A stretch of 64,000 nucleotides of DNA. Source: Blastococcus sp. TF02-8 (lineage in GTDB: Bacteria > Actinomycetota > Actinomycetes > Mycobacteriales > Geodermatophilaceae). This document shows positions 37,068 through 47,000 of this stretch, piece by piece. The DNA lies in the NCBI RefSeq assembly GCF_003319175.1, contig NZ_QOHK01000003.1:310001-374000 (forward strand), in the 5' to 3' direction. The position numbers and the translations under genes are program-made. The notes beneath the pieces are model-generated. The model had not been told where the DNA came from. It ran no database searches and saw only the letters and a program-made list of their open reading frames with translations. Position 1 is the first letter of the stretch. Every line of letters begins with the position of its first letter.

Positions 37068-39256
37068 CCGTGGCGGTGACCCTCGCGACCCCGCTGGCCA
37101 GGGTGCTCGGCCCCAAGACCGCCACCGGCATGGCCGAGCAGCTCGGGCTGCACACCGTTCTCGACCTGCTCCGCCACTACCCCCGCCGCTACGCCACTCG
37201 AGGGGAGCAGGCCGACCTCGCCGACGTCCAGGTCGGCGACCGGGTGACGGTGCTGGCGCAGATCAGGAGCGTGACCACCCGCCCGATGCGCAACCGCCGC
37301 GGCTCGCTCACCGAGGTCGTCGTGGGCGACGGCAGCGGCAAGATGAAGCTGGTCTTCTTCAACCACCGGCACGGGCAGCTGAAGCCGAACGCCTGGGGGA
37401 TGTTCGCCGGCACCGTGGGGGAGTACCGCGGCGAGAAGCAGTTCGCCCACCCCGACATGCACCTGCTCGACCCCGACGGTGACGACACCGACTGGGCCCG
37501 AGCGCTGGTGCCGATCTACCCGGCGAGCAAGGACGTCTCCAGCTGGGTGATCCAGAAGTCGGTCAAGCTGCTGCTGGGCGCCGGCGGCGGCTTCGGCGAG
37601 CTGGTCGAGGACCCGCTGCCCGAGGAGATCCGCGCCCGCCACGGCCTGCTCCCGCTGGCGGCCGCGCTGCTCGACATCCACCGGCCGACCACGTCCGACG
37701 ACGTCGAGCGCGCCGCCCAGCGGCTCAAGTGGGACGAGGCGCTCACCCTCCAGCTCACCCTCGCCGCCCGCCGCCGTGCCGCCGCGCTCGAGCCCGGCAC
37801 CGCCCGCCCGCGGAAACCCGGCGGTCTGCTCGACGCCGTCGACGCAGCACTTCCCTTCGCGCTCACCGAAGGGCAGCGAGAGGTGGGGGAGGAGCTGGCC
37901 GCCGAGCTCGACCGCGACCAGCCCATGCACCGCCTGCTGCAGGGCGAGGTCGGTTCCGGCAAGACGGTGGTCGCGCTCCGGGCCATGGCCCAGGTCGTCG
38001 ATGCCGGCGGTCAGGCCGCGCTGCTCGCCCCCACCGAGGTCCTGGCCGCCCAGCACGCACGAGGGATCCGTGCGCTGCTGGGCCCGCTCGGTCGGGCCGG
38101 GGAGCTCGACGGCGACCCGGCCGGCACGCGGGTCACCCTGCTCACCGGCTCGCTCAAGGCCGCGGCTCGGCGCGAGGCGCGCGCGGAGGTGGCCGAGGGG
38201 CGGGCCGGGATCGTCGTCGGCACGCACGCGCTGCTGCAGGAAGGCGTCGAGTTCGCCGACCTCGGCCTGGTCGTCGTCGACGAGCAGCACCGCTTCGGGG
38301 TGGAGCAGCGGGACGCGTTGCGCGCCAAGGGCAACCGACCGCCGCACGTGCTGGTCATGACCGCGACGCCCATCCCGCGCACCGTGGCCATGACGGTCTA
38401 CGGCGACCTGGAGACCTCGACGCTGCGCCAGCTCCCCAGCGGTCGAGGCGGGGTGTCCAGCTCCGTGGTGCCCGTGCGGGAGAAGCCCACCTGGCTGGAC
38501 CGCGCGTGGGAGCGGCTGCGCGAGGAGGTCGGCGCCGGCCGGCAGGCCTACGTCGTGTGCCCGCGCATCGGCGATCTCCCCGGGGACGAGCCGGGGGACG
38601 CCGACGGCGCGCCGCCGGAGGAGGACGGCCGCAGCGACCGCCGGCCCCCGCTGGCGGTGCTCGACGTGGCCGAGGCCCTGCGGGCAGGTCCGCTGGCCGG
38701 CCTGCGGCTGGACGTCCTCCACGGGCGGATGACCCCGGAGGAGAAGGACGGCGTCATGCGCGCGTTCGCCGCGGGCGAGACCCAGGTGCTGGTCGCGACC
38801 ACCGTCGTCGAGGTCGGTGTCGACGTCCCCAACGCCACCGTGATGGTCGTCATGGACGCCGACCGCTTCGGGGTCAGCCAGCTGCACCAGCTGCGCGGCC
38901 GTGTCGCCCGGGGCGCGCACGCCGGCCTCTGCCTGCTGGTCACCGAGGCGCCGTCGGCGTCACCCACCGGCGAGCGGCTGGCCGCGGTCGCGTCCACCTC
39001 CGACGGCTTCGAGCTGGCCCGTCTGGACCTGGAGACCCGGCGCGAGGGCGACGTGCTCGGCGCCGCCCAGTCCGGCCGGCGCTCCGGCATCAAGCTGCTC
39101 TCCCTGCTGGAGGACGAGGCGCTCATCGCCGAGGCGCGCACCGAGGCATGGGCGCTGCTGTCCACCGACCGCGGGCTCGCCGACCACCCGGGGCTGGCCG
39201 CCGAGGTGGCCGCGCTGGCCAGCGACGAGCGCGCGGAATGGCTGGAGAAGGCGTGA
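37064..39256 (+). CDS. recG: ATP-dependent DNA helicase RecG
   Basis: RecG reverses stalled forks and branch-migrates Holliday junctions. It has 730 residues. An N-terminal wedge/OB domain (~50-150) precedes a DExx helicase core: Walker A GEVGSGKTVVALRAMA (~294), motif II VVDEQHRFGVEQR (Walker B-like, DEQH), motif III MTATPIPRT and motif VI QLRGRVARG. An acidic linker (~506-526, DEPGDADGAPPEEDGRS) between helicase subdomains is an actinobacterial feature. GTG at 37064 overlaps the upstream stop. Confidence 0.95.
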   Translation: MTVAVTLATPLARVLGPKTATGMAEQLGLHTVLDLLRHYPRRYATRGEQADLADVQVGDRVTVLAQIRSVTTRPMRNRRGSLTEVVVGDGSGKMKLVFFNHRHGQLKPNAWGMFAGTVGEYRGEKQFAHPDMHLLDPDGDDTDWARALVPIYPASKDVSSWVIQKSVKLLLGAGGGFGELVEDPLPEEIRARHGLLPLAAALLDIHRPTTSDDVERAAQRLKWDEALTLQLTLAARRRAAALEPGTARPRKPGGLLDAVDAALPFALTEGQREVGEELAAELDRDQPMHRLLQGEVGSGKTVVALRAMAQVVDAGGQAALLAPTEVLAAQHARGIRALLGPLGRAGELDGDPAGTRVTLLTGSLKAAARREARAEVAEGRAGIVVGTHALLQEGVEFADLGLVVVDEQHRFGVEQRDALRAKGNRPPHVLVMTATPIPRTVAMTVYGDLETSTLRQLPSGRGGVSSSVVPVREKPTWLDRAWERLREEVGAGRQAYVVCPRIGDLPGDEPGDADGAPPEEDGRSDRRPPLAVLDVAEALRAGPLAGLRLDVLHGRMTPEEKDGVMRAFAAGETQVLVATTVVEVGVDVPNATVMVVMDADRFGVSQLHQLRGRVARGAHAGLCLLVTEAPSASPTGERLAAVASTSDGFELARLDLETRREGDVLGAAQSGRRSGIKLLSLLEDEALIAEARTEAWALLSTDRGLADHPGLAAEVAALASDERAEWLEKA

Positions 39257-39263
39257 GCCGGCG

Positions 39264-39818
39264 GTGACCCGGCTGATCTCGGGGCTCGCCGGCGGCCGGC
39301 GGCTCAAGGTGCCTCCGGCCGGGGTGCGCCCGACCGGCGACAAGGCCCGCGGCGCGCTGTTCAACTCCCTCGCCTCGCTGCTGGACCTCGAGGGCGCGGC
39401 CGTGCTCGACCTGTACGCAGGCTCCGGAGCGCTCGGGCTGGAGGCGCTGTCGCGCGGCGCCGCCCAGGTGGTGTTCGTGGAATCGGGCCCGCGGGTGCTG
39501 CCCGTGCTGCGCGAGAACCTCACCGCGGTGGGCCTCCCGGGCGGGCGGGTGGTGGGAGGTTCCGTGCCCGCCGTCGTCGCCGGTCCCGCTCCCGCCGCGT
39601 TCGACCTGGTGCTCGCCGACCCGCCCTACGACGTCCCCGCGGACGACGTCCTGGGTGTGCTCCGGGCGCTGGTCGCGGGGAGCTGGGTCGCTCCCGGCGG
39701 GGTCGTCGTGGTGGAGCGGTCCAGCCGCGAGCGGCCCTGGGAGTGGCCGACACCCCTCGAGGGCCTGCGCGACCGACGCTACGGCGAGGCGGTCCTCCGG
39801 TACGGTCGGCATCCGTGA
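39264..39818 (+). CDS. rsmD: 16S rRNA (guanine(966)-N(2))-methyltransferase
   Basis: RsmD methylates G966 of 16S rRNA. The product is 184 residues. It has the N-terminal RLISGLAGGRRLKVPP signature, RPTGDKARGALFNSL, the SAM-binding LDLYAGSGALGLEALSRG (~48-65) and the catalytic DPPY motif in LVLADPPYDVPADD. GTG at 39264 lies 7 bases after recG. Its stop overlaps the coaD GTG, as usual for the rsmD-coaD pair. Confidence 0.95.
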   Translation: MTRLISGLAGGRRLKVPPAGVRPTGDKARGALFNSLASLLDLEGAAVLDLYAGSGALGLEALSRGAAQVVFVESGPRVLPVLRENLTAVGLPGGRVVGGSVPAVVAGPAPAAFDLVLADPPYDVPADDVLGVLRALVAGSWVAPGGVVVVERSSRERPWEWPTPLEGLRDRRYGEAVLRYGRHP

Positions 39819-40300
39819 GGCGTGCCGTCTGCCCAGGTTCCTTCGACCCGGTGACCAACGGGCACGTCGACGTCATCACCCGGGCCGCCGCGCTCTACGA
39901 CGAGCTGGTGGTCGCCGTGCTGGTGAACCCCGGCAAGGCCGGCCTGTTCCCGGTCGAGGAGCGCATGGAGCTCCTGCGCGAGGCCGTCACCGAGCTGCCG
40001 AACGTCACCGTCGACAGCTTCTCCGGGCTGCTCGTCGACTACTGCCGGGACCGGGACATCCCGGTGATCGTCAAGGGTCTCCGAGCGGTGAGCGACTTCG
40101 AGTACGAGCTGCAGATGGCGCAGATGAACCGCGAGCTGGCCGGCATCGAGACCCTGTTCGTGCCCACGGCCCCGCAGGTCGGGCACCTCTCCTCGAGCCT
40201 GGTCAAGCAGATCGCCACCTTCGGCGGCGACGTCTCCCGGCTGGTTCCCAAGGCCGTCCACGACCGGCTCGCCGAGCACGCGCGGCGGTCGGGCCGGTGA
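39815..40300 (+). CDS. coaD: Phosphopantetheine adenylyltransferase
   Basis: CoaD adenylylates 4'-phosphopantetheine in CoA synthesis. The 161-residue product starts VCPGSFDPVTNGHVDVITRA, with the TxGH-type nucleotidyltransferase motif TNGH. VIVKGLRAVSDFEYELQMA and the ISSS-type motif LSSSLVKQIA are intact. GTG at 39815 overlaps the rsmD stop. A TACGGT at 39801-39806, 8 nt upstream and inside rsmD, could also give a leaderless coaD transcript. Confidence 0.96.
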   Translation: MRRAVCPGSFDPVTNGHVDVITRAAALYDELVVAVLVNPGKAGLFPVEERMELLREAVTELPNVTVDSFSGLLVDYCRDRDIPVIVKGLRAVSDFEYELQMAQMNRELAGIETLFVPTAPQVGHLSSSLVKQIATFGGDVSRLVPKAVHDRLAEHARRSGR

Positions 40301-40977
40301 CCCGCCCCCCGCGAGGCCACAACACCGAGGTGGTCTACCGCCTCTACGAGACCGTCGACGAGCTCACCCAGGTCATCGAGAACGCCCGCGGCGTGCCGAT
40401 GTCGGGCTCCTGCATGGTGCCCCGCGACCTCGTCCTCGACCTGCTCGACGACCTGCGCGAGTCGCTGCCGGAGGACGTCCAGGCGGCCGGGGCCATCGTC
40501 GAGCAGCGCACGGAGATCTTGCAGCAGGCGCAGGCCGAGGCCGAGCGGCTGACCGGGCGCACCCGTGCCGAGAGCGAGCAGCTGCTCGCGCAGGCCCGTC
40601 GCCAGCGCGACGAGCTCCTGGGCACGGCCCGCCGCCAGCGCGACGACCTCCTGACGCGCACCCAGGAGGAGGCCGAGCAGATCATCGCCGAGGCCGAGGC
40701 CGACGCGGAGGCCCTGCTGGCCGAGGGTCGACAGCTGCGCGCGCAGATGATCGCCGAGGCGCAGGCCGAGCACGAGCGGCTGATCACCGAGACCGAGGTC
40801 TACGCCGGCGCGGTCGAGCGCGCCGACGAGCTCGGCGCGCAGTCGCACACCGAGGCCGCCCGCATGCGCGCGGAGGTCGACGAGTACGTCGACACCCGGC
40901 TGGCGGAGTTCGGCACGACCCTGGAGCGGATGCTCCGGTCGGTGGAGAAGGCCCGCTCCACCCTCCGGGAGCCCTAG
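40297..40977 (+). CDS. sepIVA: DivIVA-like coiled-coil septation protein (SepIVA homologue)
   Basis: A 226-residue protein with a short N-terminal segment (YRLYETVDELTQVIENARGVP) and a long coiled coil (~65-220) of Glu/Gln/Ala/Arg heptads including the repeats ARRQRDELLGTARRQRDDLL. It resembles SepIVA (Rv2927c), the essential mycobacterial septation factor. Position supports this: in mycobacteria sepIVA is followed by the yceD-type gene and rnc, as here. A role in cell division or polar growth is therefore likely. GTG 40297 overlaps the coaD stop. Confidence 0.8.
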   Translation: MTRPPRGHNTEVVYRLYETVDELTQVIENARGVPMSGSCMVPRDLVLDLLDDLRESLPEDVQAAGAIVEQRTEILQQAQAEAERLTGRTRAESEQLLAQARRQRDELLGTARRQRDDLLTRTQEEAEQIIAEAEADAEALLAEGRQLRAQMIAEAQAEHERLITETEVYAGAVERADELGAQSHTEAARMRAEVDEYVDTRLAEFGTTLERMLRSVEKARSTLREP

Positions 40978-40982
40978 AAGGA

Positions 40983-41035
40983 CCACCCTGCCCCCCACCC
41001 CCTCGCTCCGCTCGGTGCGGGGCCCTGCAGGGTGG
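40983..41035 (+). terminator. Probable terminator between sepIVA and yceD
   Basis: CCACCCTGC (40983-40991) and its exact complement GCAGGGTGG (41027-41035) close a C-rich/G-rich interior that can pair further (CCCC / GGGG). There is no U-tract. It lies between the sepIVA stop and the yceD -10 element. Confidence 0.5.
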
Positions 41036-41059
41036 CCGCTCCGGTCCGTCACCGTCGGG

Positions 41060-41065
41060 TAGTCT
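41060..41065 (+). promoter_or_regulatory. Probable -10 element of the yceD-rpmF-rnc-mutM operon
   Basis: TAGTCT fits TANNNT after the terminator at 40983-41035. Transcription from ~41072 would give a ~67-nt leader before yceD. Confidence 0.45.
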
Positions 41066-41138
41066 TGTTCCCTGGCCCGACCGCCGTGGCTCTCGTCCTG
41101 GCCGGCCTCCCTTCCCGCACACGACCGCGAGTACTGAC

Positions 41139-41774
41139 ATGCCTGCCGCTTCGCCGCACCGCACCGGCGCCCCGTCCTCCGAGGACCGGCGTCCCGCTGC
41201 CAACCCCTGGAAGCTCGATCTCCGGGAACTGGGCAGGCGCGCGGGCTCCATGCAGGAGTTCGACCGCACGGTGCCGGCTCCCGGTGACTGGCGGGTGGAG
41301 CTCATCGGCGTCCCGGAGAAGGCCGACGTCCACCTGCGGTTGCGGCTGGAGTCGGTGATGGAGGGCGTGCTGGTCACCGGCGAGCTCGACGTCCCCGTCG
41401 TCGGCTCGTGCGCGCGCTGCCTCGAGCCGATCGAGGAGACGCTGTCCCTCGACGTGCAGGAGCTGTACGCCTACGAGGGCAGCACCACCGAGGCGACCAG
41501 CGAGGAGGACGAGGTCCGCCGGATCGAGGGTGACTTCCTCGACCTGGAGCCGCTCGCCCGCGACACCGTCGTCCTCAGCCTGCCGCTGGCGCCGGTGTGC
41601 ACCGAGGACTGCTCCGGCCTGTGCTCCGGCTGCGGCGAGCGCCTCGACGACCTGCCCGCCGACCACTCGCACGAGATCGTGGACGCCCGGTGGGCCGGTC
41701 TCGCCGCGAAGTTCGGCACCCCTGCTTCCTCGTCGGGCACCCCCGGCGAATCCACCACCCCAGAGGAGAACTGA
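41139..41774 (+). CDS. yceD: YceD (DUF177) family protein
   Basis: A 211-residue DUF177 protein, the usual partner of rpmF in bacteria; plant and bacterial members are linked to 23S rRNA accumulation. It has [20 protein letters not shown], the [10 protein letters not shown] segment and a Cys-rich [13 protein letters not shown] block (~154-166), giving six Cys that could bind zinc. The C-terminus is disordered and Ser/Thr-rich. ATG 41139 is the only good start. rpmF begins 1 base after the stop. Confidence 0.92.
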   Translation: MPAASPHRTGAPSSEDRRPAANPWKLDLRELGRRAGSMQEFDRTVPAPGDWRVELIGVPEKADVHLRLRLESVMEGVLVTGELDVPVVGSCARCLEPIEETLSLDVQELYAYEGSTTEATSEEDEVRRIEGDFLDLEPLARDTVVLSLPLAPVCTEDCSGLCSGCGERLDDLPADHSHEIVDARWAGLAAKFGTPASSSGTPGESTTPEEN

Positions 41775-41775
41775 C

Positions 41776-41955
41776 GTGGCTGTTCCGAAGCGGAAGATGT
41801 CGCGGGCCAACACCCGCATGCGCCGGTCGCAGTGGAAGGCCACCGCGCCGACCCTGACCCCGTGCCCGAACCGCGCCTGCGGCGAGCTCAAGCCCCCGCA
41901 CATCGCGTGCCCGACCTGCGGCCAGTACGCCGGCCGCCAGGTCCTCTCCGTCTGA
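41776..41955 (+). CDS. rpmF: 50S ribosomal protein L32
   Basis: The 59-residue L32 begins [20 protein letters not shown]. Its zinc ribbon reads [21 protein letters not shown]; the first pair is spaced CX4C rather than the usual CX2C, but four cysteines are present. The start is GTG 41776, one base after yceD, with CAGAGGAG upstream in the yceD end. rnc follows after 10 bases. Confidence 0.95.
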   Translation: MAVPKRKMSRANTRMRRSQWKATAPTLTPCPNRACGELKPPHIACPTCGQYAGRQVLSV

Positions 41956-41965
41956 TCCGACACAG

Positions 41966-42742
41966 GTGACCGCCCTGGGGACGACGGCCGCCGCGCACCC
42001 CGTCGAGGGTGCCGTTGACGGCCGTCCTCCGGGCGGACCCGAGCACGAGCAGCGGTCGGCCGCCTGGCTCTCCGACGCCCTCGGCGTCGAACTGCCGGGC
42101 GGCCTGCTGTCGTTGGCGCTGACCCACCGGTCCTTCGCCTACGAGAACGGTGGCCTGCCCACCAACGAGCGCCTGGAGTTCCTGGGCGACTCGGTGCTCG
42201 GGCTGGTCGTCACCGACGAGCTGTACCGCAGCCAGCCCGACCTCCCCGAGGGGCAGCTGGCCAAGCTGCGGGCCTCGGTGGTCAACATGACCTCGCTGGC
42301 CCGGGTCGCCCGGCGCCTCGGCCCGGGCGGCCTCGGCGCGCACGTGCTGCTGGGGCGCGGTGAGGAGACCACGGGCGGCCGGGAGAAGGACTCGATCCTC
42401 GCCGACGCGCTCGAGGCCCTGATCGGTGCGATCCACCTCGGGTGCGGGCTGGACACGGCGGCGGAGATCGTCCACCGGCTGTTCGACCCGCTGCTGGTCG
42501 AGGCGGCCACCCGGGGTGCGGGCCTGGACTGGAAGACCAGCCTGCAGGAGCTGGGCGCCGCCGCCGGACTCGGTGCGCCCGTCTACCAGGTCGCCGACGA
42601 GGGCCCCGACCACGCCAAGACGTTCACCGCCGAGGTGCTGCTCGGCGGCGCAGTCCGGGGCCGGGGGACCGGGCGCACCAAGAAGGCCGCCGAGCAGGAG
42701 GCGGCCGAGGCCGCCTGGCGGGCACTGTCCGCCGAGGCCTGA
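41966..42742 (+). CDS. rnc: Ribonuclease III
   Basis: RNase III processes rRNA precursors and cleaves double-stranded RNA. It has 258 residues. The catalytic signature [16 protein letters not shown] (~69) and the second acidic cluster near [12 protein letters not shown] form the Mg site, and a dsRNA-binding domain occupies the C-terminal ~75 residues ([12 protein letters not shown] through [13 protein letters not shown]). A ~25-residue N-terminal extension is likely disordered. GTG 41966 is the assigned start. Confidence 0.95.
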   Translation: MTALGTTAAAHPVEGAVDGRPPGGPEHEQRSAAWLSDALGVELPGGLLSLALTHRSFAYENGGLPTNERLEFLGDSVLGLVVTDELYRSQPDLPEGQLAKLRASVVNMTSLARVARRLGPGGLGAHVLLGRGEETTGGREKDSILADALEALIGAIHLGCGLDTAAEIVHRLFDPLLVEAATRGAGLDWKTSLQELGAAAGLGAPVYQVADEGPDHAKTFTAEVLLGGAVRGRGTGRTKKAAEQEAAEAAWRALSAEA

Positions 42743-42770
42743 CGTCCACGTGATCGGGGGCTGAGGACCG

Positions 42771-43649
42771 GTGCCGGAACTTCCCGAGGTGGAGGTGGTC
42801 CGCCGCGGTCTGGACCAGTGGGTCACCGGGCGCACCGTCGCCACGGTCGAGGTGCACCACCCGCGCGCGGTGCGGCGCCACCTCGAGGGCGCCGAGCACT
42901 TCGTGCAGGCGATCACCGGGCGCACCTTCACCGCCGCGCACCGGCGGGGCAAGTACCTGTGGCTGCCGTTGGCCGAGGCCGACGGCACGCCGTCGGACCG
43001 GGCGCTGGTCGGGCACCTCGGCATGAGCGGGCAGCTGCTCGTCGAGAAGCCGTCGGCACCGGACGAGACCCATCTCCGGGCGCGGTTCACCTTCACCGAC
43101 GGCGGCCGCGAGCTGCGCTTCGTGGACCAGCGCACCTTCGGGGGGCTTGCCGTCGAGGAGAGTTCCGGGGAGGGGATCCCGCCGCGGCTCGCGCACATCG
43201 CGATCGACCCGCTCGACCCGTCGTTCGACACGGCCGCGTTCGCCGCCGCGCTGCGCCGGCGCCGCACCGAGGTCAAGCGCGCCCTCCTGGACCAGACGCT
43301 CATCGGCGGAGTCGGCAACATCTACGCCGACGAGTCCTTGTGGCGGGCCCGGCTCCACGGGGCCCGGCCGACCGACAAGCTGACGACCGCCCAGGTCGCC
43401 GACCTCCTCGACGGGATCCGCGACGTCCTGGGGGAAGCACTGGCCCAGGGCGGCACCTCGTTCGACTCGCTCTACGTCGACGTCAACGGGCAGAGCGGCT
43501 ACTTCTCCCGGTTCCTCGCCGTCTACGGCCAGGCAGACCGACCCTGCCCGCGGTGTGGCACACCCATCCGCCGGGAGCCGTTCATGAACCGGTCGAGCTA
43601 CAGCTGCCCGACCTGCCAGCCCCGGCCCCGGGCGCGCCGGAAGGGCTGA
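42771..43649 (+). CDS. mutM: Formamidopyrimidine-DNA glycosylase
   Basis: Fpg excises 8-oxoguanine and nicks the abasic site. It has 292 residues. The N-terminal [13 protein letters not shown] carries the catalytic Pro and Glu, the helix-two-turn-helix contains [20 protein letters not shown], and the zinc finger is CPRCGTPI...CPTC at ~264-287. GTG start; Met removal would expose the Pro. It works alongside MutT1 of this window in oxidised-guanine defence. Confidence 0.95.
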   Translation: MPELPEVEVVRRGLDQWVTGRTVATVEVHHPRAVRRHLEGAEHFVQAITGRTFTAAHRRGKYLWLPLAEADGTPSDRALVGHLGMSGQLLVEKPSAPDETHLRARFTFTDGGRELRFVDQRTFGGLAVEESSGEGIPPRLAHIAIDPLDPSFDTAAFAAALRRRRTEVKRALLDQTLIGGVGNIYADESLWRARLHGARPTDKLTTAQVADLLDGIRDVLGEALAQGGTSFDSLYVDVNGQSGYFSRFLAVYGQADRPCPRCGTPIRREPFMNRSSYSCPTCQPRPRARRKG

Positions 43650-43819
43650 GACCCGCACCCCAGGACGTGACCAACGCGACACCACCCGGTCACGGGAGGC
43701 CCGCTGCGCCGCCGTTGACCTGCGGAACCGTGACTGTCACCCTGGGAGGACCAGACCGCGCCGACCGGTTCCCGGGGCAGCGGTCACGACCTCCCGCATT
43801 CTGAAAGGCCGTTGCAGTC

Positions 43820-44011
43820 ATGGCCAAGGCCCTGTTCGGTCACGTCGTCGCCTCCGCGGAGCTCCGGCTCGTCGAGGAGAACGCGGCCCTCCGGGCGAGG
43901 GTGCGCCGGCTGGAGGAGGAGCTCGAGGAGCTCCGCACCCAGCGCGACGCCGCCATCGCCCACGAGCTGCTCTCGCTGGCGGGCGACACCGCCGAGCCCG
44001 CACTCGCCTAG
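43820..44011 (+). CDS. Small coiled-coil protein upstream of smc
   Basis: A 63-residue protein with a short N-terminal MAKALFGHV segment and a heptad-rich coiled coil (ENAALRARVRRLEEELEELR, ~20-39), like small actinobacterial proteins that begin MAKALxGH. GAAAGG at ~43804 is the ribosome-binding site. The 170-bp gap upstream has only a TTGACC at 43717-43722 that might be a -35. Function is unknown. In mycobacteria other small genes sit at this position before smc. Confidence 0.75.
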   Translation: MAKALFGHVVASAELRLVEENAALRARVRRLEEELEELRTQRDAAIAHELLSLAGDTAEPALA

Positions 44012-44063
44012 TCCCACCCGTACCACCGGCCTCACGGCCCACCTGGACCTGTCGTACCGGGGC

Positions 44064-44069
44064 TAGAGT
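44064..44069 (+). promoter_or_regulatory. -10 element of a probable leaderless smc promoter
   Basis: TAGAGT ends 9 nt before the smc GTG at 44079; the spacer CTTCTTCCC is pyrimidine-rich with no Shine-Dalgarno sequence. Confidence 0.55.
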
Positions 44070-44078
44070 CTTCTTCCC

Positions 44079-47000
44079 GTGCACCTGTCGAGCCTCACGC
44101 TGAAGGGCTTCAAGTCCTTCGCGTCCGCGACCACGTTGCGGCTCGAGCCGGGTATCACCGCCGTCGTCGGCCCCAACGGGTCGGGCAAGTCCAACGTCGT
44201 CGACGCCATCGCCTGGGTTCTCGGCGAGCAGGGCGCGAAGAGCCTGCGCGGCGGCAAGATGGAGGACGTCATCTTCGCCGGCACCGCCGGCCGGCAGGCC
44301 CTCGGCCGCGCCGAGGTGACCCTCACGATCGACAACGCCGACGGCGCCCTGCCGATCGAGTACACCGAGGTCTCGATCACCCGGCGCATGTACCGCTCCG
44401 GGGAGAGCGAGTACGAGATCAACGGCGACAAGGTGCGCCTGCTCGACGTCCAGGAGCTGCTCAGCGACTCCGGCATCGGCCGGGAGATGCACGTCATCGT
44501 CGGGCAGGGGCAGCTCGACGCCGTCCTGTCCGGTCGCCCCGAGGACCGTCGCGCCTTCATCGAGGAGGCCGCCGGCGTCCTCAAGCACCGCAAGCGCAAG
44601 GAGAAGGCGCTCCGCAAGCTCGACGGCATGCAGGCCAACCTCGACCGGCTGGCCGACCTCACCGCCGAGCTGCGCCGTCAGCTCAAGCCGCTCGGCCGGC
44701 AGGCCGAGGTCGCCCGGCGCGCCGCCGGGGTCCAGGCGGACCTGCGCGACGCACGGCTCCGCCTGCTGGCCGACGACCTCGTGCAGCTGCGCGACGCCCT
44801 CGACCGGGACGTCGCCGACGAAACCGCCGCCCGCGAGCGCCGCACGGTGGTCGAGCGCGAGCTCTCCGTCGTCTCCCGCCGCGAGGCGGAGCTGGAGCGC
44901 GAGCTCGCCGCCGGCGCCCCGCGTCTGCAGGTCGCGTCGGACACCTGGTACCGGCTGTCCGCGCTGGGCGAGCGGTTCCGCAGCGTCGCGCAGCTGGCCG
45001 GCGAGCGGCACCGGCACCTCTCCGCCGCGGCCCCCGAAGCCGCCGCCGGGCGGGACCCCGACCAGCTCGACGCCGAGGCCGAGCGGGTCGCCGCCACCGA
45101 GGCCGAGCTGGCTGCCGGCCTGTCCGCGGAGCGGGAGCGGCTGGCCGCCGTCGTCGCGGGGCGGACCGAGCTGGAGGCGGCGCTCGCCGCGGCGGAGAAG
45201 GCGTGGGTGGTCGCCGCCCGCGCGCTCGCCGACCGGCGGGAGGGCCTCGCCCGGCTCTCCGGTCAGGTCGCGGCCGCCCGCTCGCGGGTCGGGGCCGGCC
45301 AGGCCGAGATCGACCGGCTGCGGCTCGCCGCGGAGGAAGCCGCGGACCGTGCCGAGGTGGCCGCCGACCGGCTGGCCGACCGTCGCGGGCAGGTCGCCGA
45401 GCTGGAGGACACCGACCTCGCGCTGGTCGCCGCCCACGAGGACGCCGTCGCCGCGCACACCGCCGCCGCGCGCCGGGTGACCGAACTGGCCGAGGCCGAG
45501 CGGGCGGCCGAGCGCGACCGCGCTTCCTGGCAGGCCCGGCGCGACGCTCTCGCCCTCGGTCTCACCCCGGCCGACGGCGCGGCCGCCGTCCTCAGCTCCG
45601 GCCTGGCCGGCATCCTCGGGCCGGTTCCCGAACAGCTCACCGTCGCCCCGGGCGACGAGGTCGCCGTCGCCGCCGCGCTGGGCGGGATGGCCGACGCGGT
45701 CGTGGTCGCCGGTGTGGCGGAGGCGGCCGCTGCCCTGCAGCACCTGGTCCGGACCGACGGCGGCCGGGTCGGGCTCCTGGTCACCGGCGGCCTCCCGCCC
45801 GTGCCGCGCGACGGCTGGCCGGAGCTGCCGGCGGGTGCCCGGTGGGCGCTGGACGTCGTCGCGGCACCCGAGCCGCTGCGCCCGGCGCTGGCCCGCGCGC
45901 TGGAGCGGGTGGCGCTGGTCGCCGACCTCGAAGTCGCCGTCGCGCTGGTGCGCACCCACCCGCGGGTCCGGGCCGTGACGGCCGGCGGCGACCTGCTGGG
46001 CGCGGACTGGGCGGTGGGCGGTCAGGTGGACGCCCCGTCGAACCTCGAGCTGCGCGCCCGCGTCGACGAGGCCGGCGCCGAGCTGGCCGCCGCGACCGCC
46101 CGCGCCGCGGAGCTGGCCGAGCAGCTGGCGGCGGCCCGCGAGGAGGCGCAGGCGCGATCGGCCGACGTCGACGAGGCGCAGACCGCCCGCCAGGCGGCCG
46201 ACCGGACCCGGTCCGCGGAAGCGGCCGCGCTGGCCGAGCTCGGCGCCGCGGCGCGCTCGGCCGCCTCGGAGGCCGAGCGCTCGCTGGCCGCGCGCGTGCG
46301 GGCGGAGCAGGCGCTGGAGCAGGCGCAGGAGTCGCTGACCCGCCTGGAGGAGCAGCTGGCCGAGGCCGAGGCCGCGCCGGTGGAGGAGGAGCCTCCCACC
46401 GAGGAGCGCGACCGGTTGCGCCTGGAGGTGGCCGCGGCGCGGCAGGCCGAGACCGAGGCGCGGCTCGCCGTGCGTACGGCCGAGGAGCGGGCGCGGGCCC
46501 TGCAGGGCCGGGCCGAGTCGCTGCGCAGACAGGCCCGGCAGGAACGAGCCGCCCGCGAGCGGGCCGAGGCCGCCCGTGCCGCGCGCCGGCGCGGTGCAGC
46601 GGTCGCCGCCACCGTGCGTGCCGACGCCGACACCGCGCTGACGGCGCTGCAGCGGTCCCTGGCGCGTGCGGCCACCGAGCGCGACGCTCTCGCATCCGCA
46701 CGCAGCGGCTTCGAGGCCGAGCTGCTGGAGGTGCGCAGCCGGGTGCGCGCGGCCACCGCGGAGCTGGACCGGCTCACCGACGAGGTGCACCGCGACGAGG
46801 TGGCCCGCACCGAGCAGCGCTACCGCATCGAGTCGCTGGAGGGGCGTGCCGCCGAGGAGTTCGGCGTCGACCTCCCGACCCTGCTGGGCGAGTACGGCCC
46901 CACCGCCCCGGTGCCGCCCTCGCCGGCACAGGTCGCCGAGGCGGAGGCGGCCGGCGAGCCGGCCCCCGACCCGGTGCCCTACGAGCGCGCGGTCCAGGAG

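Noticed and set aside
43717-43745. TTGACC...CACCCT as a sigma-70 promoter for the small coiled-coil gene
   Set aside because: The -35 is good but the -10 lacks TANNNT; not strong enough to annotate.
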